Source of the DNA: Acetobacteraceae bacterium
GTDB lineage: Bacteria; Pseudomonadota; Alphaproteobacteria; Acetobacterales; Acetobacteraceae
Length of the DNA stretch: 56,039 bases
Assembly: GCA_003506895.1 (NCBI GenBank)
Contig: DNXO01000042.1
Location: 78,345-134,383, forward strand
Reading direction: 5' to 3'
Shown: positions 8,101 to 16,664 of the stretch, piece by piece
How the letters are laid out: each line of letters starts with the position of its first letter
Position numbering within the stretch: the stretch's first letter is position 1
Made by a program: the position numbers and the translations under genes
The notes under the pieces: generated by a model
Database searches by the model: none
Told to the model about the DNA's origin: nothing
What the model saw: the letters and a program-made list of their open reading frames with translations, nothing else

Positions 8101-8198
8101 GGTTTCTTCCACTGAGTTCTGGCTGTTGAATCGTAACTTATACCGATGTGCCCTAAGAATAAAGAGTTCGCCGGATAGCGAGGTCGCTTAGCTAAGTC

Positions 8199-9833
8199 CT
8201 ACCCATAAACCCCAGTCCCCTCCCCCCGCGTCATCCGCTCCACCATCGGCGTCCCGGTCATCGACGAAGCCACCGCCTCGGCGATCCGTATCCCGTCCAC
8301 CCCGGCCGACATGATCCCGCCCGCATACCCAGCACCCTCGCCAGCCGGGAACAGGCCGGGGGTGTTCAAACTCACCCCATCCGCCCCCCGCGTAATCCGG
8401 ATCGGCGAGGACGTCCGCGTCTCCACCCCCGTCAGCACCGCGCCGTGCATGGCGAACCCCGGAATGTCCCGCGCGAACGCGCCCAAAGCCTCCCGGATAG
8501 CCTCCACCGCGAAGCCGGGCAGACAGGCGGCCAGGTCGGCGGGCACCGTCCCCGGCTTGTAAGACGGCACGACCTCCGCCAGCGCCCGCGACGCACGCCC
8601 AGCCAACAGATCGCCAACAAGCTGCGCCGGCGCCGCGTAGGTGCTGCCGCCCGTCAGGAACGCCCGCCGCTCCCACTCCTGCTGAAACGCGATCCCGGCC
8701 AGCTTGCCGCCCGGATAATCCGCCGGGGTAATCCCAACGACGATCCCGGCATTGGCGTTGAACTCCGCCCGCGAATACTGGCTCATGCCGTTGGTGGCGA
8801 CACACCCCACCTCCGACGTCGCGGCCACAACCCGCCCACCTGGGCACATGCAGAAACTGTAAACTGATCGACCGTTACTGGCATGATGCACCAGCTTGTA
8901 ATCCGCCGCCCCCAGCGTCGGATGCCCCGCGAACGCCCCAAACCGAGCTCGGTCGATCAGCGCCTGGGGATGCTCGATCCGCGCCCCGATCGAGAACGGC
9001 TTGGCCTCGATATGAACGCCGCGCCGATCCAGCATATGGAACGTATCCCGAGCGCTATGGCCGATCGCCAGGATGACGTGGTCGGTGTCGATCTGCTCGC
9101 CGCTCGCCAGGGTCAGGCCGCGCACCCGGCGGTTGTCGTCCAGTTCGATATCCTCGACGCGCTGGCCGAAGCGATATTGCCCGCCAAGCGCTTCGATCTT
9201 GGCGCGAATACCCTCCACGACCGTGACGAGGCGAAACGTGCCGATGTGGGGCTTGCTGCTGATCAGGATTTCTTCCGGCGCACCGGCCTCGACGAACTCC
9301 GTCAACAGCCGGCGGGTCAGGTGCCTTGGGTCCTTGATGCCGGAATACAGCTTTCCGTCGGAGAAAGTCCCTGCCCCGCCCTCGCCGAACTGCACGTTGG
9401 ATTCGGGGTTCAGCACGCCGCGCCGCCACAAGCCCCAGGTGTCCTTGGTGCGCTCCCGAACCAGCTTGCCGCGTTCCAGGATCAGCGGCCGGAAACCCAT
9501 CTGCGCCAGGGTTAGCGCCGCCATCAGCCCGCACGGACCGGTGCCGATGATAACGGGACGCTTCGCCGGTTCGGTAACATGAACCGGGAAGCGATAGGTC
9601 GTGTCAGGCGTGGGGCGGATGCGGGGATCGTGAACAACCGCTTCGTCGCGCAGTTCCACATCCACCGCATAGACCAGATTGATCGCGGAGCGGCGGCGGG
9701 CGTCGTAGCCGCGGCGGGCCACCGTGAACGTCAACAGGTCGGCCGAGGGGATGCCAAGGCGTGCCAGCACGGCCTCGCGCAGGGCGTCTTGCGTATGGTC
9801 AAGCGGCAGCTTGAGTTCAGTCAGGCGGAGCAT
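8199..9833 (-). CDS. FAD-dependent oxidoreductase, COG2509-type
   Basis: 544-residue flavoprotein of the uncharacterised FAD-dependent dehydrogenase family (COG2509). Residues 1-90 form a basic leading domain with a pattern like TARRGYDARR. The Rossmann FAD motif is IIGTGPCGLMAALTLAQMG with the ribose-binding Glu in LILERG. QFGEGGAGTFSDGKL and VILAIGHSARDTFHML are family landmarks. The C-terminal FAD closure is GLFPAGEGAGYAGGIMSAGVDGI. No transmembrane segment or signal peptide is seen, so it is predicted cytosolic. The substrate is unknown. The gene is monocistronic: the AAA cassette follows it downstream, and ilvE lies upstream of it on the same strand beyond a repeat-bearing spacer. Confidence 0.88.
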   Translation of the reverse strand: MLRLTELKLPLDHTQDALREAVLARLGIPSADLLTFTVARRGYDARRRSAINLVYAVDVELRDEAVVHDPRIRPTPDTTYRFPVHVTEPAKRPVIIGTGPCGLMAALTLAQMGFRPLILERGKLVRERTKDTWGLWRRGVLNPESNVQFGEGGAGTFSDGKLYSGIKDPRHLTRRLLTEFVEAGAPEEILISSKPHIGTFRLVTVVEGIRAKIEALGGQYRFGQRVEDIELDDNRRVRGLTLASGEQIDTDHVILAIGHSARDTFHMLDRRGVHIEAKPFSIGARIEHPQALIDRARFGAFAGHPTLGAADYKLVHHASNGRSVYSFCMCPGGRVVAATSEVGCVATNGMSQYSRAEFNANAGIVVGITPADYPGGKLAGIAFQQEWERRAFLTGGSTYAAPAQLVGDLLAGRASRALAEVVPSYKPGTVPADLAACLPGFAVEAIREALGAFARDIPGFAMHGAVLTGVETRTSSPIRITRGADGVSLNTPGLFPAGEGAGYAGGIMSAGVDGIRIAEAVASSMTGTPMVERMTRGEGTGVYG

Positions 9834-9844
9834 TCAGCCACCTT

Positions 9845-9878
9845 GTCATGGCAGGGGCGGGGTCATGGCAGGGGCGGG
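9845..9878. repeat. Tandem 17-bp direct duplication
   Basis: The 17-bp unit GTCATGGCAGGGGCGGG occurs twice back to back, at 9845-9861 and 9862-9878, just upstream of the FAD oxidoreductase start. It resembles half of the CATGAC-containing REP-like elements that follow it. Confidence 0.8.
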
Positions 9879-9906
9879 TTGCGGCCACCGGCGCATCGAT
9901 GGTTGT

Positions 9907-10000
9907 GCGTGGATGGCCGGGACACGCCCGGCCATGACGGTTAGGACGGACTGGGCGATCCAAACAGCGCAATGCGTGGATGGCGGGCCTGCGCCCGCCA
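9907..10000. repeat. Two REP-like stem-loop elements (GCGTGGATGG family)
   Basis: Two copies share the head GCGTGGATGGC and then a GC stem: 9907-9940 (GGCCGGG/CCCGGCC arms, ending ATGACGG) and 9974-10000 (GGCGGGC/GCCCGCC arms). A third copy lies at 32214-32246. They sit between genes, here just past the 3' end of ilvE, as expected for repetitive extragenic palindromes that act as 3' stabilisers or terminators. Confidence 0.7.
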
Positions 10001-10012
10001 GGAGGGCCGAAG

Positions 10013-11080
10013 TTAGCCGGCCAGCTTCGTTGCCCAGCCGTGCGGGTCGGGCGCGGTGCCGTACTGGATGCCGACGATGGTGTCGTACAGCTTCTGGGTC
10101 AGCGCGCCGGTCTTGCCGCCGTTGACGATGTAGCGCTCGCCTTTGTAGCCAAGCTCCCCAACCGGGGAGATCACGGCGGCGGTGCCGGTGCCCCACATCT
10201 CCAGATTGCCGGCCTTGGCGGCGGCCAGGACCTCATCGATGGCGATCGGGCGTTCCGACACGCGCAGGCCCCAGTCGCGCAGCAGCGTCAGCACCGAGTC
10301 GCGCGTGATGCCCGCCAGGATGGCGCCGTTCAGCGGCGGGGTGATCACCTCATCGCCGATCTTCAGCATGATGTTCATCGTGCCGACTTCGTCGAGGTAC
10401 TTGTGCTCGACACCGTCCAGCCACAACACCTGGGTATAGCCGGCCTTCTGGGCCTCCTCCGCACCATAGAGCGAGGCAGCATAGTTCGCCATGGTCTTGG
10501 CGGCGCCCAGGCCACCCTTGACCGCGCGCACATACTGATCGGACACCAGGATGCTGACCGGGTTCATGCCTTCCTTGTAGTAGGCGCCAACCGGGCCGAC
10601 GATCACGTAATACAGATACGAATGCGACGGGTGGACGCCCAGGAAGGCCTCGGTCGCGATGATGGTGGGGCGGATATACAGCGACGTGCCGGGCAGCGAC
10701 GGCACCCAGCGCTGATCGACCTCGACCAGGGTCCGGATCGAGGCCTCCACCATCGCGGGGTCGAGTTCCGGGATGCACAGGTAATGCGCGGAGCGGTTCA
10801 GGCGGCGGGAGTGGTCGCCGACACGGAACAGCCGGATCTGGCCGTCCTGGCCGCGGAAGGCCTTCAGCCCGTCGAAGATCGCCTGGCCGTAGTGCAGGAC
10901 GCAGGTCGCGGGGTCCAGGCTGAACGGGGCGTACGGCTCGATGCGCGGGCTGTGCCAGCCTTTGCCCTCGTCATAGTTCATCAGGAACATGTGGTCGGAG
11001 AAGACTTTTCCGAACGCCAGCGTCTCATCGGCGGGGGGCTGCTTCGGCGTGGATGTCCGGGTAATCGCGATCTGGGTCAC
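10013..11080 (-). CDS. ilvE: Branched-chain amino acid aminotransferase
   Basis: 355-residue class IV PLP aminotransferase catalysing the last step of leucine, isoleucine and valine synthesis and the first step of their breakdown. Family marks: LHYGQAIFDGLKAFRGQDG (substrate loop), the PLP lysine Lys195 in GGLGAAKTMANYAASL, EVGTMNIMLKIGD and the ending segment WGTGTAAVISPVGEL. Its length agrees with the longer, eukaryotic-like and actinobacterial BCAT2 branch rather than the about 309-residue E. coli IlvE. It is monocistronic on the minus strand; the 240-base gap upstream (11081-11320) is shared with the divergent PEP-CTERM gene. It could feed or drain the branched-chain amino acids imported by the Liv systems elsewhere in the window. 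Confidence 0.93.
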   Translation of the reverse strand: MTQIAITRTSTPKQPPADETLAFGKVFSDHMFLMNYDEGKGWHSPRIEPYAPFSLDPATCVLHYGQAIFDGLKAFRGQDGQIRLFRVGDHSRRLNRSAHYLCIPELDPAMVEASIRTLVEVDQRWVPSLPGTSLYIRPTIIATEAFLGVHPSHSYLYYVIVGPVGAYYKEGMNPVSILVSDQYVRAVKGGLGAAKTMANYAASLYGAEEAQKAGYTQVLWLDGVEHKYLDEVGTMNIMLKIGDEVITPPLNGAILAGITRDSVLTLLRDWGLRVSERPIAIDEVLAAAKAGNLEMWGTGTAAVISPVGELGYKGERYIVNGGKTGALTQKLYDTIVGIQYGTAPDPHGWATKLAG

Positions 11081-11320
11081 AGGGGTCTCGTTATCTGGAT
11101 AAGGGACGTCTCGGAGACGAGACTACGACACCACGACGGCGAAGGCCACTGGCAGGTTTGCGATGGCTGCGGTGTCGGAAAAATTTACATCCCTGCCCCG
11201 CGGAGCATGGCTGAACCCATCAACCAATTGTGCCAACTGCGGAAATATTTTGGGCACGATAGTTGCAGATGTGGTGTTACTGGCGGCATTGCCAAAGGTT
11301 TCGTGGCTTCGATAAGGACA

Positions 11321-12367
11321 GTGGTTTTGGCTTCGATCTCTCGCCTGCTCGGTATTCTGGTTTCGGGGACTGCGTTGACCGCGGGCGTAACCCCCGCTTT
11401 GGCGCTAACGATCACCCCCTACTTCGATAGCACGATCGTGGGTGCGACCAATCAGACGGCCGTCGAAGGGGCGATCAACAATGCGATCTCAACCATCGAC
11501 GGGCTGTACACCAACAACGCGACGATCGGCATCGTTTTCACCCAGGCCAATGGCAGTTTCCTCGGTCAAAGCGAGACGACCGATTATTTCACGAGCTACA
11601 GCAGCTACATAGGCGTCCTGGCCTCGGTTTCCGCGGCCGAACCAACAAACGGGGTGTTGGCCACGGCCGTCGCCAACCTTTCCAAGGGAAATGACGCGAA
11701 CGGGGCGAAGCAGGTGGCCATCACCTCCGCCGGCGCCCGGGCGGCGCTCGGACAAACCAGCGCCACCGGCTGTTTCAGCACCACCGGCGCGTATGTCAGT
11801 TCGTGCGGCCAATTGGCCTATGGCGTGGTGACGTTGACCGACAACCCGGGTTACGCATTGAACTACGGAACCAGCGCTGTCGCCGGCGCCTACAGCATGA
11901 TTGACGCGGCTCTCCATGAAATCGACGAGATCCTGGGCGGTGGCGGCCAAGGTTCGATGCTGAACGCGGTCGCCAGCAACGTGTCGCCTTACAACGGCGC
12001 CGTCGGCACGCTGGATCTCTACCGGTATTCCGCGCCGAACACCCCCAGCTTCACCACATCGGGCAGCGCGACGGCGTATTTCTCGGTCGATGGCGGCAAC
12101 ACCAACATCGTTGGGTTCAATCAGAGCAGCGGCGGCGACTACGCGGACTTCATAACGAATACCAATGTGCAGTCCGCGTTCAGCAGCCCCGGCACCGTCG
12201 CGACCTACGACAGCAGCTCGCCCGAGGTGGCGATGATGGCGTCACTCGGGTACAACGCATCGTTCTCCGGGATTTATACGACGCCGGAGCCGGCTTCGCT
12301 GGCGGTCTTGCTAGGCGGGCTTGGCGGCCTCCACGCCATGCGGCGGCGGAAGCGGGCGGTCGAGTAG
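11321..12367 (+). CDS. Exported PEP-CTERM protein, metalloprotease-like (NF038122-type)
   Basis: An exported protein with a hydrophobic leader (LASISRLLGILVSGTALTAG, cleavage near PALA/LT) and a C-terminal sorting tail: PEP motif in TTPEPASLA, hydrophobic stretch, then basic RRRKR. Such tails are processed by exosortase, so the cell probably has an exosortase and makes exopolysaccharide. The interior contains LHEIDEILG, an HExxE-like motif seen in predicted zinc proteases of the NF038122 group, and a Ser/Thr/Asn-rich low-complexity body. Start is uncertain: GTG 11321 or TTG 11327 (AAGGA upstream) puts the signal peptide at the N-terminus; ATG 11207 adds 38 unlikely residues. The last 57 bases overlap the convergent phosphoesterase gene. 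Confidence 0.75.
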   Translation: MVLASISRLLGILVSGTALTAGVTPALALTITPYFDSTIVGATNQTAVEGAINNAISTIDGLYTNNATIGIVFTQANGSFLGQSETTDYFTSYSSYIGVLASVSAAEPTNGVLATAVANLSKGNDANGAKQVAITSAGARAALGQTSATGCFSTTGAYVSSCGQLAYGVVTLTDNPGYALNYGTSAVAGAYSMIDAALHEIDEILGGGGQGSMLNAVASNVSPYNGAVGTLDLYRYSAPNTPSFTTSGSATAYFSVDGGNTNIVGFNQSSGGDYADFITNTNVQSAFSSPGTVATYDSSSPEVAMMASLGYNASFSGIYTTPEPASLAVLLGGLGGLHAMRRRKRAVE

Positions 12368-13015
12368 CCAGGGTTCGGCAAGGCCGAGGCCGCGGACCCT
12401 GATGCCGTTGGACAGGACCGCCTCGTAGGACCGGTGATGATGGCCGTGAACGATCAAGCGCGCCCCACACGCCGCCGCCAGATCGTCGATGACGGTGAAG
12501 CCATGTTCGTGGCTGGATGGTGCCTCGTGCGACACCAGGATATCACAGCGTAAGGCAGCCAATCGGTCGAAATCCTCCGGGAAGATCGTATCGCGATGGA
12601 ACAGCGGCAGCCCGTTGCGCCAGGATTCGCCAGGCCGGAGAGCAACCCGAAACGCGGACCTTGTCTGGAAGGATGCCGGACCTTCCAGCGGATGCCATAC
12701 CCGGGGTTTGAACACGCCCGGCAGGCCAGCGATCCGCCAGCCGCCGATTTGCGCGACCCGCAGGCCCAGGTCGCCGTCATGAAGCGTTAGATGGTCGTAA
12801 GCATCTTCGGTTTCGGTATCGTGGTTGCCGAGTATCCAGCGAACCTGCCAGCCACGCTCGATCACCGGGGCGAAGACCCGCTCCACCGGCTCGCGGCAGC
12901 CGATATCGCCGACCAGGATCAGCGTGCCCGGCTTGTGGCACGTACAGGCACGCAGGATCGGGGAGAAGTTGCCATGAGGGTCGCCGGCGAACAGGACCGG
13001 CGCATCGTCAGGCAA
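12311..13015 (-). CDS. Calcineurin-like metallophosphoesterase
   Basis: 234 residues with the full set of metal-binding motifs of the family: GDPHGN (near the N-terminus), LVGDIG, ILGNHD, SHEAP and the final HGHHH. It should be a dinuclear-metal phosphoesterase in the cytosol; the substrate is unknown. TTG 13015 is chosen because GAGG lies six bases before it and the motif block begins soon after; TTG 13027 is an in-frame alternative. The start overlaps the end of the upstream amidase gene (stop at 13008-13010), giving translational coupling. Its last codons overlap the convergent PEP-CTERM gene by 57 bases, with both frames looking genuine. Confidence 0.85.
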   Translation of the reverse strand: MPDDAPVLFAGDPHGNFSPILRACTCHKPGTLILVGDIGCREPVERVFAPVIERGWQVRWILGNHDTETEDAYDHLTLHDGDLGLRVAQIGGWRIAGLPGVFKPRVWHPLEGPASFQTRSAFRVALRPGESWRNGLPLFHRDTIFPEDFDRLAALRCDILVSHEAPSSHEHGFTVIDDLAAACGARLIVHGHHHRSYEAVLSNGIRVRGLGLAEPWLLDRPLPPPHGVEAAKPA

Positions 13016-14291
13016 TCGCCGCCTCAACCCAGCGCGCCCACGCCAGGACCGCCCGATCGTCGCCGCGCCGGCCGACGATCTGGATACCCAACGGCAGGCC
13101 GTTCGGGCCAGTGCCAGCCGGGACCGTCACGCAGGGGACATGCAGCGAGGTCCAAATGGAGTTGAACGCCGGATCGCCCGTCCAGCCCAGGCCCTTCGGG
13201 GCCTCACCCGGCGCGGACGGTGTCACCAGCACATCCAGGTCGTCCAACGCATCGGGGAACGCAAGCTGGGTGGATTCGAATACCGCATAGGCGTTGCGCA
13301 GAGCGGCTTCGGATTGGTCCAGACCGAACTGCATGCGCTCCCGCAGGGTTTCGCTGATCTGGTCCGGGTGGTGGGTCAGCTCCCAGCCGAGAGCGCGCGC
13401 GCTCTCGGCGTTCATAATGATTGGGTGCGCGTCGATCAGCGCCGAATAACTATCGGGCAGTTCACGCGGGCTGACCGTGGCGCCGGCACGGCCGAGGGCC
13501 ATGGTGACACGCGCCAACAGCGCCCGGGTTTCAGGGGCCGCGAACGACCATGTCGGCGATTGGCAGATGCCGATACGCGGCGCCCGGTCTGGCTTGCTGT
13601 CAGGATCGCCCAGGTCCCGGCCGGAAACGGCGCCGGCGAACAGGGCGCAGTCAGCGACGGTGCGGGCGATGACGCCGATCGTGTCCAGGCTGTCGGCCAT
13701 GATCTTCATGCCGATGCGGCTTATGGTGCCGAACGTGGGTTTGTAACCGACCACACCGCAGAAAGCGGCCGGACGGATGACGCTTCCGGCGGTTTGCGTG
13801 CCGTAAGCGAGTGGGAACAGCCCTGCCCCAACGCCCGCCGCCGAACCCGAGGAGGAACCGCCCGGCGTGTGATCGGGATTGACGGGGTTCTTGGTTGGGC
13901 CGGGGGTCCTTGTGGCGAACTCCGTCGTCACCGTCTTGCCGATGACCACCCCACCGGCCTTGCGCGCCCAGGCAACCGGAGCGGAGTCCGCTTTAGGCTG
14001 CCAGTCAGTCCAGATCGGGGACCCGTACTGGCTCGGCATGTCGGCGGTGTCGAGCACATCCTTCACCCCGATCGGGATGCCGTGCAGGGGGCCGGGAGGA
14101 GCCGACGCGGCCGCCGAGCGCGGCTGTGCGGCGTCGAAATGCGCGAATGCGAGGACGCTTGGATCGCGGCTGGCGATGCGGTCGAGGTAGGCGTCCATCA
14201 GCGCCTCGGGTCGGAGCTTGCCATCACGGATCAGGCGCGCCGCCCGGGTCGCGGTCAGGCTGCAAAGATCTGCCGGCACGGTATGGGTCAT
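13008..14291 (-). CDS. Amidase signature family enzyme
   Basis: 427-residue amidase hydrolysing a carboxamide through a Ser-cisSer-Lys triad. The Lys lies in GVKDVLDTAD, the cis-Ser in the GGSSSGSAAGVGAG loop and the nucleophilic Ser in TQTAGSVIRPAA, all as in the GatA/AtzF superfamily. There is no GatB neighbour and the C-terminal part is short, so it is a stand-alone catabolic amidase rather than the tRNA amidotransferase subunit. ATG 14291 has GGAG upstream and starts the helical N-terminus (MTHTVPADLCSLTATRAARL); the open frame further upstream looks non-coding. It forms an operon with the overlapping phosphoesterase. Upstream 14292-14542 holds only the spacer to the divergent serine hydrolase. 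Confidence 0.88.
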   Translation of the reverse strand: MTHTVPADLCSLTATRAARLIRDGKLRPEALMDAYLDRIASRDPSVLAFAHFDAAQPRSAAASAPPGPLHGIPIGVKDVLDTADMPSQYGSPIWTDWQPKADSAPVAWARKAGGVVIGKTVTTEFATRTPGPTKNPVNPDHTPGGSSSGSAAGVGAGLFPLAYGTQTAGSVIRPAAFCGVVGYKPTFGTISRIGMKIMADSLDTIGVIARTVADCALFAGAVSGRDLGDPDSKPDRAPRIGICQSPTWSFAAPETRALLARVTMALGRAGATVSPRELPDSYSALIDAHPIIMNAESARALGWELTHHPDQISETLRERMQFGLDQSEAALRNAYAVFESTQLAFPDALDDLDVLVTPSAPGEAPKGLGWTGDPAFNSIWTSLHVPCVTVPAGTGPNGLPLGIQIVGRRGDDRAVLAWARWVEAAIA

Positions 14292-14542
14292 AGCGGGATT
14301 CTCCAACGCGAGATGTCCAACACTGACGCGGCCACGCCGATGGGTAAATACCAGAATCGGTAAAGTACGCACACGCGGGCATTATAACGAAGCCGGCAAC
14401 GCCCTTCGACGCAACCGGGGCGATGAAGAACACGCCGCATCCAGGTTTCACCGCAAGCCAATCAACACAGAGGCTTGATGGCCAATCCCCTTGTGACCAC
14501 GAAATCCGTGCGATCAGATACTTGCACATCGGGGGAACAGAT

Positions 14543-15769
14543 ATGCGTTGGGCTCTTTTTTCGAGCGCGCTGGCCCTCATGGGATGCCTGATGACGCCGG
14601 CACGCGGCGATCAGCCGGCCGTGTCGCACCAGCTTCAATCACTGATCGACACCTATCTGGAATCCCGCCGTGATATCGAGAAAATTTCCGGCGTCGCGCT
14701 GCATGTTGACATCGGTGGGCACGACCCGATCGACCTGTACACCGGAACGAACGGCCGCGATGGGAAACCGATCGATCAGGAAACGCTTTTCCAGATCGGC
14801 AGCAACACCAAGCATTTCACCTCCGCCTTGGTCCTGAAGCTGGAGGCGGAAGGTTTGCTGAACCTGGATCAGACCGTTGGCGACTGGCTACCGCGGTATC
14901 CGGCCTGGGCAAAGGTGACGATCCGCTCTTTGTTGAACATGACGAGCGACATTCCCAACTACAGCGAAACGGTGCCGATCGCGGAAGCAATGTCGGCGGA
15001 CCTGAAGCATCAGTTCAGCCAAAGCGATCTGGTGGCGGCGGTGTACGACCAAGGCCTGCCGATTCCGACCGGCTACTTCTATTCGAATACCAACGACGTG
15101 CTCGCCGGCCTTATTATCGAAGCGGCCTCACACATGTCGTTTGGCGACGCGCTTGACGCCATGCTTAAGCCGCTGCACCTGAAAAACACGTTTTACGCGG
15201 ACGGTCCTTATCCGGCACGGGTTCTGAGTCGGCTTCCGGTCGGTATATACGCCAATACCGACTGCACCCTGTATCAGCCCAAGCCATGCTCGAAGACAGC
15301 CTGGGCGGGCCTGGTGGGCAAGGACGTCAGCCATCAGAACCTGTCATGGGCTGGTCCCGCCGGAGGGATGATCAGCAACACCACTGATCTCGCCCATTGG
15401 GTTCGCGCGTTGTTCAAGGGCGAGATTATCCCTCGCAAGCAGCTTGATGAGATGATGTCGATCGTTTCGACAAAGACCGGCCAGCCGATCCCCGACGTGT
15501 CGGCGGACGATCCGGCTGGCTTCGGTCTCGACCTTGGACGGGCCTATCGGCCGACGCTCGGGGGCACCTATTGGTTCTATCAAGGGACGACATTCGGCTA
15601 CCGAGCGATCTTCGCCTACTGGCCGCAATATGACCTTGTCATTACCGCAATGACCAACAGCCAGCCGCAAGACGCCGACGACCGGTTCGCGGCAACCGTC
15701 GTCGGCGGCGCCTTTCAGGCGCTGCAGGCGGACGGGCTTACCACTCCGCGCGAGGGGCCGCCGCACTGA
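14543..15769 (+). CDS. Exported serine hydrolase, beta-lactamase class C / DD-peptidase fold
   Basis: 408-residue periplasmic protein with a signal peptide (residues 1-23, MRWALFSSALALMG, ending near ARG/DQ). The SxxK motif is S-N-T-K in FQIGSNTKHFTS, the Y-x-N motif is YSN in GYFYSNTNDV, and the third conserved loop is near QGTTFGYRA. This matches class C beta-lactamase-related esterases and peptidases (COG1680), whose members may be esterases, D-amino peptidases or lactamases. The substrate is not deducible. ATG 14543 has a GGGGGAA ribosome site; the longer open frame has no leader. A hairpin at 15771-15802 follows immediately and probably ends this transcript and the convergent arsenic operon. 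Confidence 0.85.
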   Translation: MRWALFSSALALMGCLMTPARGDQPAVSHQLQSLIDTYLESRRDIEKISGVALHVDIGGHDPIDLYTGTNGRDGKPIDQETLFQIGSNTKHFTSALVLKLEAEGLLNLDQTVGDWLPRYPAWAKVTIRSLLNMTSDIPNYSETVPIAEAMSADLKHQFSQSDLVAAVYDQGLPIPTGYFYSNTNDVLAGLIIEAASHMSFGDALDAMLKPLHLKNTFYADGPYPARVLSRLPVGIYANTDCTLYQPKPCSKTAWAGLVGKDVSHQNLSWAGPAGGMISNTTDLAHWVRALFKGEIIPRKQLDEMMSIVSTKTGQPIPDVSADDPAGFGLDLGRAYRPTLGGTYWFYQGTTFGYRAIFAYWPQYDLVITAMTNSQPQDADDRFAATVVGGAFQALQADGLTTPREGPPH

Positions 15770-15770
15770 A

Positions 15771-15802
15771 CACCGGCCAGGTACCCGCACACAAGGCCGG
15801 TG
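15771..15802. terminator. Hairpin between convergent genes
   Basis: CACCGGCC (15771-15778) pairs perfectly with GGCCGGTG (15795-15802) across a 16-base loop, in the 43-base gap between the serine hydrolase stop and the arsM stop. A symmetric stem here could act on both transcripts. There is no T tract. Confidence 0.45.
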
Positions 15803-15812
15803 CGGTCAGACG

Positions 15813-16610
15813 TTAGGCCGCGGGCTTGATGCCTTCGATGATGGCGGAGGCGACGTAGTTCTCGATCCCACGACCCGGCGCCCAGCCCGCGATCATGTCC
15901 CGGCTTTCCGGCTTTACGGTAATGCTGATATCGATGAAGCCCGCGTCGGCCAGCCATGCCTGGATTTCGACGGACGGGGCGGCTCCCGCCACGCAGCCGC
16001 AGATCAGTCCGTGATCGGCTGCGAGGTCGGGCGATAGCGGCGCGGTGTTCACAACGTCGGAAATCGCCAGACGGCCCCCTGCCCGCAGCACACGGAAGGC
16101 TTCGCGGAATACCTGCGCCTTGTCAGGCACGAGGTTGATTACGCAGTTCGAGAGAATCACATCGGCGGTGTTGTCGGCGATCGGCAGATGTTCGATCTCA
16201 CCCAGGCGAAACTCGACGTTCGCGACGCCGACCGCCGCGGCATTTCCGCGGGCTTTGTTCAGCATCTCATGCGTCATATCGACGCCGATCACACGGCCCG
16301 CCGGCCCGACCTGCCTGGCCGCGAGGAAGCAGTCGAACCCGGCCCCGCTGCCAAGGTCCACGACGACCTCCCCGGGCTTGATCCCCGCGATGGCTTGCGG
16401 GTTACCGCAGCCCAGGCCCAGATTCGCCCCCTCGGGCACCGCCGCCAGTTCCTCGGCGGAGTAGCCCATCCGCAGGGATTTGCTGTCGGCGACCGGCGCG
16501 GGCGTGGTGCCGCAGCAGGATGAAACCGGGGCGCAGCAATCCGATATAGTGCCCGCCGCGATGCCGCCGTAACGCGCGCGGACCATTTCTTTTACCTCTG
16601 TCGTTTCCAT
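15813..16610 (-). CDS. arsM: Arsenite methyltransferase
   Basis: 265-residue SAM-dependent methyltransferase converting As(III) to methylated arsenicals. SAM motif I is VVDLGSGAGFDCFLAAR. ArsM-specific elements are an N-terminal Cys-pair region (SDCCAPVSSCCGT), MGYSAEEL, the arsenic-binding Cys in LSNCVINLVPDK and the Cys in HGLICGCVAGA. ATG 16610 is preferred because GGAAAG lies just upstream and METTEVKEMVRARYG is the usual start. Last gene of the five-gene minus-strand ars operon, 54 bases after acr3. With export by Acr3, methylation gives a second route for the arsenite made by ArsC. Confidence 0.93.
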   Translation of the reverse strand: METTEVKEMVRARYGGIAAGTISDCCAPVSSCCGTTPAPVADSKSLRMGYSAEELAAVPEGANLGLGCGNPQAIAGIKPGEVVVDLGSGAGFDCFLAARQVGPAGRVIGVDMTHEMLNKARGNAAAVGVANVEFRLGEIEHLPIADNTADVILSNCVINLVPDKAQVFREAFRVLRAGGRLAISDVVNTAPLSPDLAADHGLICGCVAGAAPSVEIQAWLADAGFIDISITVKPESRDMIAGWAPGRGIENYVASAIIEGIKPAA

Positions 16611-16664
16611 GGCATTGCTTTCCTTTGTAAACGGGCCAGGCATTTCGGCGATAGAACGGCAAAA

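Noticed and set aside
9980..11206. Long plus-strand open frame that continues into the PEP-CTERM gene
   Set aside because: It is antisense to ilvE over most of its length, lacks any recognisable domain there, and has Arg/Gly/Asp-rich shadow composition; only the part from about 11321 has a signal peptide and family features.
13140..14363. 407-codon plus-strand open frame
   Set aside because: Antisense to the amidase, whose catalytic motifs are all present; no homology-like features in the plus frame.
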